From assembly GCF_900112375.1 (NCBI RefSeq), contig NZ_FOLS01000033.1, positions 25,845-89,844 of the forward strand: a DNA stretch of 64,000 nt, written 5' to 3'. The position numbers and the translations under genes are program-made. Positions within the stretch are counted from its first letter, which is position 1, and every line of letters begins with the position of its first letter. The notes under the pieces were generated by a model that saw only the letters and a program-made list of their open reading frames with translations, was not told the DNA's origin and made no database searches. Below, piece by piece: positions 1-8,677 of the stretch. Source of the stretch: Pseudomonas citronellolis. Its GTDB lineage: Bacteria > Pseudomonadota > Gammaproteobacteria > Pseudomonadales > Pseudomonadaceae.

Positions 1-495
1 GCCCAGCAGCTGCATGCCCATGGCGATGAAGACGATGCTGATGGGAATGCTCAGCAGCCCGGCCATGATGCCCAGGGCCATGTACTTGTGGTCGGCCTTG
101 GCGAGCATGGCCAGGCCCACGGGGATGACGAAGATGATGGTCGAACCGGACTGGAAGCCGGTGATCAGCCCGAGGATCCAGCCTTCCGGGTCGTGGGCCA
201 GGGCCTGCGCCAGCTGGTAGCCGCCCAGGTCCGAGGCGATGAAGATCGCCCCGGCGATGCCCGGGTCGGCGCCCAGCGCGGTGAACAGCGGGCCCACGTA
301 GTGGCTGATGAAGCTGGAGATGAAGGGGATCGCCGCCATGATGCCGGCGACCGGGATGAAGATCGGGCCGATGCTGTGCAGGCCGGCGTTGAACTCCTTG
401 CCCAGCTCCGACTCGGCGTCGAGGATGGAGGCGATGGCGCCGACCACGGCGCAGGCCATGATGAGGTAGATGACGTACGTGCCGATGTTTTCCAT
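1..495 (-). CDS. eutH: EutH-family permease, 3' end outside the window
   Basis: The minus strand is open for 165 codons from an ATG at 495 to the window edge, so the C-terminus is missing. The protein is hydrophobic with several membrane helices and reads like the EutH ethanolamine-permease family: a first helix near residues 5-20, a conserved stretch around HYVGPLFTALGADPGIAG, and the family motif ASDLGGYQLAQALA, matching the CDMGG...LA stretch of EutH. It should sit in the inner membrane and import a small amine or amino alcohol. No eut enzyme or carboxysome genes are next to it; its neighbours are an SDR and amine-catabolism genes. The substrate may therefore differ from ethanolamine. Family assignment is fairly sure, substrate is not. 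Confidence 0.75.
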   Translation of the reverse strand, partial: MENIGTYVIYLIMACAVVGAIASILDAESELGKEFNAGLHSIGPIFIPVAGIMAAIPFISSFISHYVGPLFTALGADPGIAGAIFIASDLGGYQLAQALAHDPEGWILGLITGFQSGSTIIFVIPVGLAMLAKADHKYMALGIMAGLLSIPISIVFIAMGMQLLG

Positions 496-594
496 TAGCT
501 GCCTCTGTCTCTTGTAGGTTTCTTGTCTATTGGCAGAGCTAAGTGTTTTGCGAGCCGGGCGTTGTTGTTGGTCTGGGCGCGCGGCTCGGGCCGG

Positions 595-1359
595 TCAGGC
601 CGCGGTGTAGGCGTTGTCGACGAACAGGTGGGCGCCGTTGACGAAGCTGGCGTCGTCGCTGGCCAGGAACAGCGCCGCCGAGGCCACCTCGCGTGGGTCG
701 CACAGGCGGCCCTGCATGGCGCGCAGCGCCTCGTCGGAAACCTCGGTGCCGAATTCGCGCAGCAGGTCCAGCTCGCGGCGGCCATGGGCGGTGCCGATGA
801 AGCCGGGGCAGATGGCGTTGCTGCGGATGTTGCGGTCGCGATATTCCACCGAGATCGCCCGGGCGAACATGTGGCAGGCGCCCTTGGTAGTGCAGTACAG
901 GACCTCCATGGGGGTGCCGACCACGCCGGAGATGGACGAGGTGCAGATGATGCTGCCGCCGCCGGCCTCGATCATCTTCGGCAGCACGGCGCGGGTCACC
1001 AGGAACATGCTCTTCACGTTGATGTTCATCAGCCGGTCCCAGTCGCTCTCGCGGGTTTCCAGGAAGGGCCCGACGTGGATGGTGCCGGCGTGGTTCATCA
1101 GCACGGTGACGGCGCCGAAGCGTTCCTCTACCTGCGCTACCGCGCGCTCGACCTGCTCGGCGACGGAGACGTCGGTGGGCACGAAGAGGGCCGTGCCGCC
1201 GGCGGCGTTGATCCGCTCGGCCACGGCCTTGCCGTCGCTGTGCGGAAGGTCGAGCAAGGCGACCTTGGCGCCTTCGCGGGCGAAGAGTTCGGAAGCGGCC
1301 AGGCCGCAGCCGCCCGCGCCGCCGGTGATCAGCGCCACTTTGCCGTTCAGTCGTCCCAT
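595..1359 (-). CDS. SDR family NAD(P)-dependent oxidoreductase
   Basis: This 254-aa protein is a classical short-chain dehydrogenase. The nucleotide-binding motif TGGAGGCG is near residues 12-19, the catalytic serine lies in CTSSISG and the catalytic YCTTK (YxxxK) follows. The usual NNAG motif reads NHAG, a mild variant. The start is supported by AGGAG about 8 bases upstream. It lies 99 bases upstream of the EutH-like gene on the same strand, so the two are probably co-transcribed. The substrate is unknown; an alcohol or hydroxy-acid dehydrogenase linked to the imported compound is the simplest guess. Confidence 0.85.
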   Translation of the reverse strand: MGRLNGKVALITGGAGGCGLAASELFAREGAKVALLDLPHSDGKAVAERINAAGGTALFVPTDVSVAEQVERAVAQVEERFGAVTVLMNHAGTIHVGPFLETRESDWDRLMNINVKSMFLVTRAVLPKMIEAGGGSIICTSSISGVVGTPMEVLYCTTKGACHMFARAISVEYRDRNIRSNAICPGFIGTAHGRRELDLLREFGTEVSDEALRAMQGRLCDPREVASAALFLASDDASFVNGAHLFVDNAYTAA

Positions 1360-1581
1360 GGGTATCTCCTGCTTGTTGTTGGTGTGGGATTGCCGTGGGG
1401 CTCCACGCTAGGGACGGGCCTTGTGGGTGTCCATATGTCGGCGGATATACGCTGGCCTATCTCTTTGTTTTACAAGAAATAAAAGTCATTTTTCCGATGG
1501 GTGGAAAGTGCCGCGGGGGGAGGGTGGTGGCGCCGAATCCGGCAACCCGGCGAAGCACATCGCCCCGTTCGCCGCCCTGGA

Positions 1582-1618
1582 TGGAAAACGCCCCCAGCGC
1601 CGGGCGGCGCTGGGGGCG
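1582..1618 (-). terminator. Intrinsic terminator after the aldehyde dehydrogenase gene
   Basis: A perfect 13-bp stem (1589-1601 pairing with 1606-1618) with a 4-base GGGC loop is followed on the minus strand by TTTTCC. It lies 36 bases past the aldehyde dehydrogenase stop codon and separates that transcript from the SDR/EutH unit. The rest of 1360-1653 shows no gene. Confidence 0.85.
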
Positions 1619-1653
1619 GTACTGCGGGTTGGATCAGGGTTTTGCAGCAGGTA

Positions 1654-3144
1654 TCACGAGGCGTCGATCCAGATGGTCTTCAGCTCGGTGTACTGGTCGT
1701 GGGCCCAGATCGACTTGTCGCGCCCGCCGAAGCCGGACTCCTTGTAGCCGCCGAAGGGCGTCGAGGCGTCGCCTTCGCCGAAGCAGTTGACGGTGACGAT
1801 GCCCGCGCGGATTTCCCGGGCCAGGCGCAGAGCGTTGCGCAGGCTGCCAGTGTAGGCCGAGGCGGCCAGGCCGTAGACGGTGTCGTTGGCCAGGTCGATG
1901 GCGCCGTCGATGTCGGTGAAGGGCGTGACCGACAGCACCGGGCCGAAGATTTCCTCGCGGAACAGCCGGCTCTGCGGCTCGACGTCGTCGACCACGGTGG
2001 GCTCGACGAAGATGTCGCCCTGGGTCTGGCCGCCATAGACGAAGTCCAGTCGCTCGCTGCGGGCCTGCTCGATGTACGAACGGACCTTCTCGAAGTGGGC
2101 CTTGCTGACCAGGGCGCCGAGGCGGTTTTCCGGGTCCAGCGGGTCGCCCATCTTCCAGTCGCGCATGTGCACGCCGATGCGTTCGAGCAGGGCGTCCTTG
2201 ATGTCGGCGTGGACGATCAGGCGCGAGGACGCCGAGCAGTTCTCGCCCATGTTCCAGAAGGCGCCGTTGACCACGTGCTGGGCGACCTGGTCGAGGTCTT
2301 CCACGTCGTTCATCACCACCGCCGGGTTCTTCCCGCCGCACTCCAGCACCACGCGCTTGAGGTTGGACTCGGCGGCGTACTTGAGGAACAGCCGGCCGGT
2401 CTCGGTGGAGCCGGTGAAGCTGACCATGGCCACGTCCGGATGGCGGCCGATGGGCTCGCCGGCCTCGCGGCCGCCGCCGGGCACCACGTTGAACACCCCG
2501 GCGGGGATGCCGGCCTGGTGCGCCAGCTCGGCGACGCGCAGGGCGGTGAGGGTGGTTTCCCGGGCCGGCTTGACCACGATGGAGCAGCCGGCGGCCAGCG
2601 ACGGGCCGATCTTCCAGGCCAGCATCAGCAGCGGGAAGTTCCACGGCAGCACCAGGCCGACCACGCCGATGGGCTCGCGCACCACCATGGTCACGGCGCC
2701 GGAGCCGACCGGCGCCGTGCTGTCGTAGATCTTGTCGATCAGCTCGGCGTGCCAGCGCAGGGTGTGGATGGTCTCCGGCACGTCGATGTTCTGGCATTCG
2801 CGCACCGGCTTGCCGCTGTCCAGGCTTTCCATCACCGCCAGTTCGTGGGCGTGGTCTTCGAGCAGTTGGGCGAAGCGCTGCATGACCGCCTTGCGCTCGC
2901 CGGGGGAGCGCTTGCTCCAGCGGCCGTCCTCGAAGGCCAGGCGGGCGCTGGCCACGGCCAGGTTGACGTCCTCGGCGTCGCAGGCGGCGATGTCGGCCAG
3001 CCGCTCGCCGGTGGCCGGGTTGCTGCTGGCGAAGGTGCGGCCGGAGACGGCGTTACGGAAGCTGCCGTCGATGAAGGCCTGGGTGGGGAAGCGCAGTTCG
3101 GCGGCGATGGCGGCGTATTCCGCCTTGCTCAGCAATTCAGCCAT
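1654..3144 (-). CDS. Aldehyde dehydrogenase, PuuC/KauB-like
   Basis: This 496-aa NAD(P)-dependent aldehyde dehydrogenase is full length for the family. Visible residues are Asn169 in LPWNF, the cofactor lysine in VVKPA (192), the FTGSTETG nucleotide-binding loop (243-250), the general base Glu268 in LECGGK, and the nucleophile Cys303 in GENCSASSR. Length and motifs fit the gamma-aminobutyraldehyde / gamma-glutamyl-aminobutyraldehyde dehydrogenase group. Its ATG lies inside the end of the DapA-family gene (8-base overlap), so translation is coupled. Together with the FAD amine oxidase at 5606-6925 it could oxidise the aldehyde released from an amine. The exact substrate is inferred. Confidence 0.9.
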   Translation of the reverse strand: MAELLSKAEYAAIAAELRFPTQAFIDGSFRNAVSGRTFASSNPATGERLADIAACDAEDVNLAVASARLAFEDGRWSKRSPGERKAVMQRFAQLLEDHAHELAVMESLDSGKPVRECQNIDVPETIHTLRWHAELIDKIYDSTAPVGSGAVTMVVREPIGVVGLVLPWNFPLLMLAWKIGPSLAAGCSIVVKPARETTLTALRVAELAHQAGIPAGVFNVVPGGGREAGEPIGRHPDVAMVSFTGSTETGRLFLKYAAESNLKRVVLECGGKNPAVVMNDVEDLDQVAQHVVNGAFWNMGENCSASSRLIVHADIKDALLERIGVHMRDWKMGDPLDPENRLGALVSKAHFEKVRSYIEQARSERLDFVYGGQTQGDIFVEPTVVDDVEPQSRLFREEIFGPVLSVTPFTDIDGAIDLANDTVYGLAASAYTGSLRNALRLAREIRAGIVTVNCFGEGDASTPFGGYKESGFGGRDKSIWAHDQYTELKTIWIDAS

Positions 3145-4048
3145 TGTGGGTGCCCTCGGTGATCTGCGCGACTTCGCGCTTGAGTACGGCGACGATCTCT
3201 TTCAGTTCGGCCTTCTCGGCCTCGGTCAGGCCCTTGAGCGGGGCGCGCACGCCGCCGCTGCGCAGGCCGGCCAGCTCGCAGCCGTACTTGATCGACTGGA
3301 CGAACTTGCCGCCTTCCAGGAAGTCCATCAGCGGCATCATCGCCGCCATGATGCGGCGGCCCTTGGCGAAGTCGTTCTCGACCACGCAGGCCTGGTACAG
3401 GGCGACGTGCTCGCCGGGGATGAAGTTGGAGCCGGCGCAGACCCAGCTGCGCGCGCCCCAGGCGAAGAATTCCAGGGCCTGGTCGTCCCAGCCGCAGGAC
3501 AGCGCGATGCGCGGGTGCTTGCAGGCCAGGCGGTGCAGCTGGCCGGTGGAGCCGGAGCTTTCCTTGATGGCGACGATGTTCCGGCAGCCGGCGACGGCGG
3601 CGAAGAATTCCTCGCCCATGTCCACGCCCATGCGCGCCGGGTAGTTGTACAGCATGATCGGCAGGTCGGCGGCGGCGTCGACGGCCAGCACGTGGTCGGC
3701 GATCTCCTGCTGGGTGGGCAGGGCATAGGGCGGCGAGCCGACCAGCAGGGCGTCGGCCTTGATCTCTTTCGCCGCCTTGGCGTAGGCCACCGAGTCCTCG
3801 GTGCGGATGGCGCCGGTGCCGACGATCAGCGGCAGGCGGCCGTTGATCACGTCCCTGGCCTTGGCCGCCAGGTCGAAGCGCTCCTGGGCGGTGTGGGCGT
3901 AGTACTCGCCGGTGGAGCCGCCGATGATGATGCCGTGGACCTTCGAGGCGATCAGGTATTCCAGCACTTCGGCGAAGGCCGGATGGTCGATCTGGCCGTC
4001 GGCCGCCAGGGGCGTGATGGCGGGGGTGTAGATGCCTTCGAATTGCAT
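3137..4048 (-). CDS. DapA/NanA-family lyase or synthase
   Basis: This 303-aa protein is a class I aldolase-type TIM barrel of the dihydrodipicolinate synthase / N-acetylneuraminate lyase family. The GGSTGE motif (43-48), Tyr134 in YNYPAR and the Schiff-base Lys162 in AIKESSG are present. The ATG at 4048 is preferred over one 45 bases upstream because GGAGAA sits 7 bases before it and the family begins here. In this setting it is more likely a catabolic member (pyruvate-type lyase or deaminase) than lysine-biosynthetic DapA. FAD oxidase, DapA-family and aldehyde dehydrogenase genes also occur together in hydroxyproline degradation loci. The reaction is unproven. Confidence 0.85.
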   Translation of the reverse strand: MQFEGIYTPAITPLAADGQIDHPAFAEVLEYLIASKVHGIIIGGSTGEYYAHTAQERFDLAAKARDVINGRLPLIVGTGAIRTEDSVAYAKAAKEIKADALLVGSPPYALPTQQEIADHVLAVDAAADLPIMLYNYPARMGVDMGEEFFAAVAGCRNIVAIKESSGSTGQLHRLACKHPRIALSCGWDDQALEFFAWGARSWVCAGSNFIPGEHVALYQACVVENDFAKGRRIMAAMMPLMDFLEGGKFVQSIKYGCELAGLRSGGVRAPLKGLTEAEKAELKEIVAVLKREVAQITEGTHNG

Positions 4049-4111
4049 GATGCGTTCTCCAGTGGGGTCGTGGTGGTCGGCCGCCGCGCCCATTGGCGCG
4101 GCGGCCCTTGA

Positions 4112-5440
4112 TCAGGTGAGCGAGGCCGCCTGCTGCAGGTTGAGCGAGCGGGTTTCCGGGGCCAGCGCCCAGGCGAACAGCAGGCCGACCAGGGTGACGA
4201 TGGCCGCGGCGTACATGGTCTGGGCGATGCCCAGGCTGTCCAGGGACAGGGGGACGAGGTAGGTGCCGACCGCGGCGCCGACCCGCGACAGCGAGGTGCC
4301 CACGCCGACCGCGCAGGCGCGGATCTCGGTGGGGAACAGCTCGTTCGGGTAGACCAGCTGCAGCACCTGGGCGCCGCCGATGAACAGGGCGTAGGCGCCG
4401 AACAGCGCGAGGATCACGGCTTCGGAGGAAGCGTGGAAGGCGCCGAGGCCGAGCAGCGCCAGGCCGGACCAGAGGAAGCTGTAGATCAGCATGCTGCGCC
4501 GGCCGATGACGTTGATCAGGCGGGTGGCGATGATGCAGCCCACCACGAACAGCAGGGTGATGGTTTCCGAGCCGAAGGCGGCCCAGTCACCCTGGAGGTT
4601 CAGCGCCAGCAGCACCTTGGGCGCGAAGGCGTAGACGGCGAACACCGGGATCACCGAGCAGGTCCAGAAGATGCTGACGAATAGCATGCGTTTGCCGTAG
4701 CCGGAGTGCAGCAGGTTCCACATCGAGAGCTTCTTCTGCCTGGGCTGCTCGGGCAGGTTCTGCAGCGAGAAGCGCGGCCCGTAGACGCTCTTGATGACCT
4801 GCTCGGCCTCGGCTGCACGGCCCTTGCCCAGCAGCCAGCGCGGCGATTCGGGGGTGCCCAGGCGGACCAGGAACAGGGCCGCGCCTATCACCGAGGCGCT
4901 GGCCAGCACCAGGCGCCAGGCGTCGTCGCCGCCGTGCCTGAGCAGGGCGTTGCCGACCATGTAGGCCAGCGCGGCGCCGGCGAACCAGAGGATGGTCAGG
5001 GTCGCCAGGCGCGGGCCGCGGTGCTTCTTCGGCAGGAACTCCACCAGCAGGGAGGTGGCGACGGGGTATTCGATGCCCACGCCGATGCCGATGAGCAGGC
5101 GCAGCAGGAACAGCGCCGGGGCCGACTCCACCCAGTACTGCGCCAGCGAACTGAGGATGAACAGCACCGGGCCGACGAAGAAGATGCGCTTGCGCCCGAA
5201 GTGGTCGGTCAGCCAGCCGCCGATGAAGCCGCCGAAGAAAATGCCGATCAGCGCCGCCGCGGCGATCATGCCCTGCCAGAGGGTGCTCAGGCCCAGGGCG
5301 GCGGTCATCTGCACCATGGATACGCCGATGATGCTGAGTACGTAGCCGTCGACGAAGGAGCCGCCGCCGGAGCGGATCGTCAGCAGCTGGTGAAAGCGGT
5401 TGATGGGCACGTCTTCGATGGATGGAGTCGTAATTGTCAT
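4112..5440 (-). CDS. MFS transporter
   Basis: This 442-aa inner-membrane transporter has about twelve hydrophobic segments. The MFS signature GGWLTDHFGRKR follows helix 2, and GIGVGIEYPVA resembles the sugar-porter/aromatic-acid symporter branch. The ATG at 5440 has GAGGAAAACA directly before it. A longer reading frame to 5590 exists, but its extra residues are arginine-rich and unlike a transporter N-terminus. The gene lies 63 bases upstream of the DapA-family gene on the same strand, suggesting one operon that imports the substrate of the FAD oxidase/aldolase/dehydrogenase set. Confidence 0.85.
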   Translation of the reverse strand: MTITTPSIEDVPINRFHQLLTIRSGGGSFVDGYVLSIIGVSMVQMTAALGLSTLWQGMIAAAALIGIFFGGFIGGWLTDHFGRKRIFFVGPVLFILSSLAQYWVESAPALFLLRLLIGIGVGIEYPVATSLLVEFLPKKHRGPRLATLTILWFAGAALAYMVGNALLRHGGDDAWRLVLASASVIGAALFLVRLGTPESPRWLLGKGRAAEAEQVIKSVYGPRFSLQNLPEQPRQKKLSMWNLLHSGYGKRMLFVSIFWTCSVIPVFAVYAFAPKVLLALNLQGDWAAFGSETITLLFVVGCIIATRLINVIGRRSMLIYSFLWSGLALLGLGAFHASSEAVILALFGAYALFIGGAQVLQLVYPNELFPTEIRACAVGVGTSLSRVGAAVGTYLVPLSLDSLGIAQTMYAAAIVTLVGLLFAWALAPETRSLNLQQAASLT

Positions 5441-5605
5441 TGTTTTCCTCGTTTCAGGTTTCCCGGAAGCCGCAGCCCGCGACCGGCAGCCGAAGGCGCT
5501 TCGGCCGGCGGATGCGCATCGCTGCGGCTTCAGGTCTGCACGCCGGGAATCGTGTCGTGCGGCCAATCTCGGCCGGAGGTTCCCTGGCAAATGACCGGTG
5601 GGGGC

Positions 5606-6925
5606 TCAGCTTTCCTTGCCGGCGCGGTATTGCCCCCATTTCAGGTTCAGGTTGACTCCCGCGGAGAGGAACGGCTGCGGCGGGTTGCCGTTGGGGCCCG
5701 GCGAGTTCAGCAGGAAGTCGATGAGCTCGCTGCGCTCGCCGGCCAGCCAGTCGGCCAGGAGCTTGCCGGTGACCGTGCCACGGGTAACGCCCAGGCCGTT
5801 GCAGCACAGCGCGCCATAGACGTTGGCGGCCAGTTGCCCGAAGTAGCCCGAATGGTTGCGCGACAGGGCCAGCGCGCCGCCCCAGGTGTATTCGAAACCG
5901 ACCTCGGGCAGCATCGGGAAACGGCTGGTGAAGGAGGCCTGGTGGCGGTTGACGAAGCGCTCCAGGTACTTGGCGTTGCTGCGCCCGTCCGGGTTGAAGC
6001 TGAAGCTGTTGCGGATCAGCAGGCGGTTGTCGGGCGTGCGGCGCACGGTGGTGCCGAACGGGTCCGCCGGGATGACGCCCCAGTAGGGCTTGCCGCCGAG
6101 GCGCGCCTGTTCCTCGGCGGTCAGCGGGCGGGTGAGGCTGGCGTAGGTGAAGATCGGCAGCATCTTGCCGCGCAGGAAGCCGAAGCTCATGCCGAAGGCA
6201 TTGTTGGTGAGCACCAGGCGGTCGGCGATGAAGCTGCCGCGGGCATGCCGGAGGACGACCTTGTCGCCGTACTCCACCTCGGTGATGGGGGTGTTTTCGT
6301 AGAGGCTGACGTTCGCCGGCAGGCTGTCCGCCAGGCCCTTGACCAGGGCGGAGGGCTGGATGAGCACGGTGCCGGGGGTGAACAGCGCCTTGCGGTAGAA
6401 ATGCGTGCCGATGTGCCCGGGCAGCGCGTCGGCCTCGATCATCTCGTAGGCCTGGCCGAGCCGGTCCAGGCCGCGGCGATAGGCTTCCAGCACGGCGATG
6501 CCGCGGTCCTCGATGGCCGCCTGGTATTTGCCGCAGGCCTTCATCTGGCAATCGATGCCGTGCCGCTCCACCTGGTTGCGCAGCAGGTCCTGGCCCATCA
6601 GGTTGAGCTTGAGGCTGGTCCTGGCGATGTCGATGTCGCCGATGTAGTCGTCGGCGCCGATGTCGTGGGGCAGGTCGATGGCGAAGCCGGCATTGCGCCC
6701 GGAGGTGCCGAAGCCCACTTCCTGGGCCTCGACCAGGACGATTTCCTCATGGGGGAAATGCAGCGCCAGCTGGCGCGCCGCGGCCAGCCCGGTGAAGCCC
6801 GCTCCGACGATCACCCAAGGTGCCGAAGTCCGGCCGGTATGCGTGGGCCTGGGTTGTCTGGCCTTGCTCAGGTGGTACCAGCCACAGCTTTTGTCATCGG
6901 CAGGTAAATGGGTGATCTTCGTCAT
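5606..6925 (-). CDS. FAD-dependent amine/amino-acid oxidoreductase, PuuB/DAO family
   Basis: This 439-aa protein belongs to the D-amino-acid-oxidase (DAO) flavoprotein family. The N-terminal FAD motif VIVGAGFTGLAAARQL has its GxGxxG at residues 41-46, the conserved FGTSGRNAG follows, and a C-terminal NGLGVTRGT stretch contacts flavin in this family. Architecture matches gamma-glutamylputrescine oxidase and related secondary-amine oxidases, which release an aldehyde and an amine. It is the first gene of the minus-strand unit and faces the GATase1/AraC regulator across a 709-base gap. A 7-bp hairpin (5489-5505, GCCGAAG/CTTCGGC) lies beyond its stop but lacks a T-tract. Confidence 0.85.
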   Translation of the reverse strand: MTKITHLPADDKSCGWYHLSKARQPRPTHTGRTSAPWVIVGAGFTGLAAARQLALHFPHEEIVLVEAQEVGFGTSGRNAGFAIDLPHDIGADDYIGDIDIARTSLKLNLMGQDLLRNQVERHGIDCQMKACGKYQAAIEDRGIAVLEAYRRGLDRLGQAYEMIEADALPGHIGTHFYRKALFTPGTVLIQPSALVKGLADSLPANVSLYENTPITEVEYGDKVVLRHARGSFIADRLVLTNNAFGMSFGFLRGKMLPIFTYASLTRPLTAEEQARLGGKPYWGVIPADPFGTTVRRTPDNRLLIRNSFSFNPDGRSNAKYLERFVNRHQASFTSRFPMLPEVGFEYTWGGALALSRNHSGYFGQLAANVYGALCCNGLGVTRGTVTGKLLADWLAGERSELIDFLLNSPGPNGNPPQPFLSAGVNLNLKWGQYRAGKES

Positions 6926-7634
6926 TTCAGGGGCCTGTTCTATTTATTTCAGCCAATAGCTATCCGTTGCGTGGAGTGACTCACTCACGCGAGAAAACCG
7001 GAGTCGGGGGATTACCCGAGTTTCAATGTTCCGCTGCGACCTCGGTGCCGGCGTCTGCGCGACGCTTCGAAGTGCGCTTTGAAGAGGTCCGCAGTGGCTT
7101 GCGGGTCGTGTCGTTGGGTGGTGTCGATCATCCGCTCGTGCGGGGCGCGGGCAGGACCTCTTGCCCATCGCCGGCGATCCCTGCCGTTCGTGGAATGACT
7201 ATAGGGAGCGCGCCGACGGGGTGTCTAATTACATTTTCTGGGATCAATTCATACGCATACAGCGGGTTTCGGGCGCCGAAGAGGCGCCGGCGAGGGCCCC
7301 TGGCGCCTCTGTCGGCCGGGCATTTCCCAGTTGGAAATCACTGGGCTTTCTGCGCCGGCACAGGTTTTTCCACTACCGGGGCGAGGGTTGCAGCCAGCTA
7401 TGACGCGAGGGGGATGGGCGAGCGCCGAGGCCGCTTGCGGGCCGGCCATGACTGGGGTCGAGGGTTTGCGCAGGCCCGAGGGCTGCGTGGGGGAGTGGTC
7501 GGAGGCAGAGCGCCTGTATAACATTTGCCTACGGACGGTATACAGAACAGCCCTCGCCGCGCCGCCCTGCCAGGTCCGCCGCGAGGCTGATGAACGCCGC
7601 AACTGCCCACAAGAACTCATAGAGGCTGCCATCG
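6926..7634. other. Divergent intergenic region, no convincing gene
   Basis: This 709-base gap separates the minus-strand FAD oxidase from the plus-strand GATase1/AraC gene and should carry both promoters. The 11-base palindrome AGTGACTCACT at 6975-6985, about 50 bases upstream of the oxidase start, could be an operator. The open frames here are arginine- and proline-rich, with no recognisable family or ribosome binding site. Confidence 0.4.
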
Positions 7635-8663
7635 GTGGAAAGACGACAATTCAGCGAAGCCATGCAAGGCAAGAATCTCCGCTTCATGGCCGAGAAGAAG
7701 GCCGACCCGCAGCGTCAGCGGCGCGTGGGCTTCGTCCTGCTGGAGCACTTTTCACTGCCGGCCTTCACTCAGGCGCTGGATACGCTGGTCACCGCCAACC
7801 TGATCCGCGAGGGCGCCTTCTCGACGCACACCTTCAGCCTGGACGGCGAGCCGGTGACCAGCGACCTGGGCCTGGTCATCTGCCCCTCCGCCGCCCTGGA
7901 GAGCCGCCACCTGGACCTGGACCTGCTGGTGGTCTGCGGCGGCCTGCGCACGCCGCTGCGCGAGCTGCCCTCGCTCAACCGCCTGCTGCAGCTCGCCGAC
8001 GACCGGGGCGTGGACCTGGCCGGCCTGTGGAACGGCGCCTGGTTCCTCGGCAAGGCGGGGCTGCTGGACTGCCACAAATGCGCGGTGCACCCGGAAAACC
8101 GCGCCGCCCTCGCCGAGGTGGCGAGGAACAGCGTGGTGACCGCCGAGAGCTACATCGTCGATGGCAACCGCCTGACCGCGGGGAGCCCGGCCGGCGCCTT
8201 CAACATGGTGCTGGAATGGATCAACCGCCTGTATGGCCGCGAGCTGGTCGACGGCGTGGTGGACATCCTGGCCTTCGAGGAGTCCCGCTACCGGCGGACC
8301 CGCCCGGCGCTGCACGAGAAGATGTCGCAACCGCTGCGCGACGTGCTCAACCTGATGAGCGCGAACATCGAGGAGCCGCTGAGCACCGACCAGCTGTCAC
8401 AGTGCGTGGGCCGCTCCAAGCGCCAGCTCGAACGCCTGTTCCAGGAACAGTTGGGCACTTCGCCGGTGCGCTACTACCTGGAGCTGCGCATCACCGAGAG
8501 CCGCCGCCTGCTGCAGCACTCGGACCTGTCCCTGGTGGAGGCGGCGCTGGCCTGCGGCTTCGTTTCGCCGAGCCACTTCAGCAAGTGCTACACCTCGTTC
8601 TTTGGCTACCCGCCGTCGAAGGAAATCCGCCACGGCTGCGTGCGCTCGGCCAGGACGAAGTAG
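7635..8663 (+). CDS. GATase1-like AraC-family transcriptional regulator
   Basis: This 342-aa regulator has an N-terminal DJ-1/PfpI (GATase1-like) domain at about residues 28-190, with AGLWNGAWFLGKAGLLD in the position of the pseudo-active-site loop. A C-terminal AraC pair of helix-turn-helix motifs covers about 235-335, including ACGFVSPSHFSKCY. Members of this family (GbdR, CdhR, ArgR, SouR) sense carnitine, betaine, amino acids and related ligands in Pseudomonas. The GTG at 7635 has AGAGG 9 bases upstream; ATGs at 7662 and 7686 are alternatives with weaker signals. It probably controls the divergent FAD oxidase unit. Confidence 0.85.
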   Translation: MERRQFSEAMQGKNLRFMAEKKADPQRQRRVGFVLLEHFSLPAFTQALDTLVTANLIREGAFSTHTFSLDGEPVTSDLGLVICPSAALESRHLDLDLLVVCGGLRTPLRELPSLNRLLQLADDRGVDLAGLWNGAWFLGKAGLLDCHKCAVHPENRAALAEVARNSVVTAESYIVDGNRLTAGSPAGAFNMVLEWINRLYGRELVDGVVDILAFEESRYRRTRPALHEKMSQPLRDVLNLMSANIEEPLSTDQLSQCVGRSKRQLERLFQEQLGTSPVRYYLELRITESRRLLQHSDLSLVEAALACGFVSPSHFSKCYTSFFGYPPSKEIRHGCVRSARTK

Positions 8664-8677
8664 CCGGGCGGCGCCGC

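Noticed and set aside
1501..3162. Long plus-strand open frame opposite the aldehyde dehydrogenase
   Set aside because: It is an antisense shadow caused by high GC, with low-complexity composition and no family features; the minus-strand gene has full catalytic motifs.
7161..7403. 80-codon plus-strand frame in the first large gap
   Set aside because: There is no ribosome binding site and composition is mixed, with no family features.
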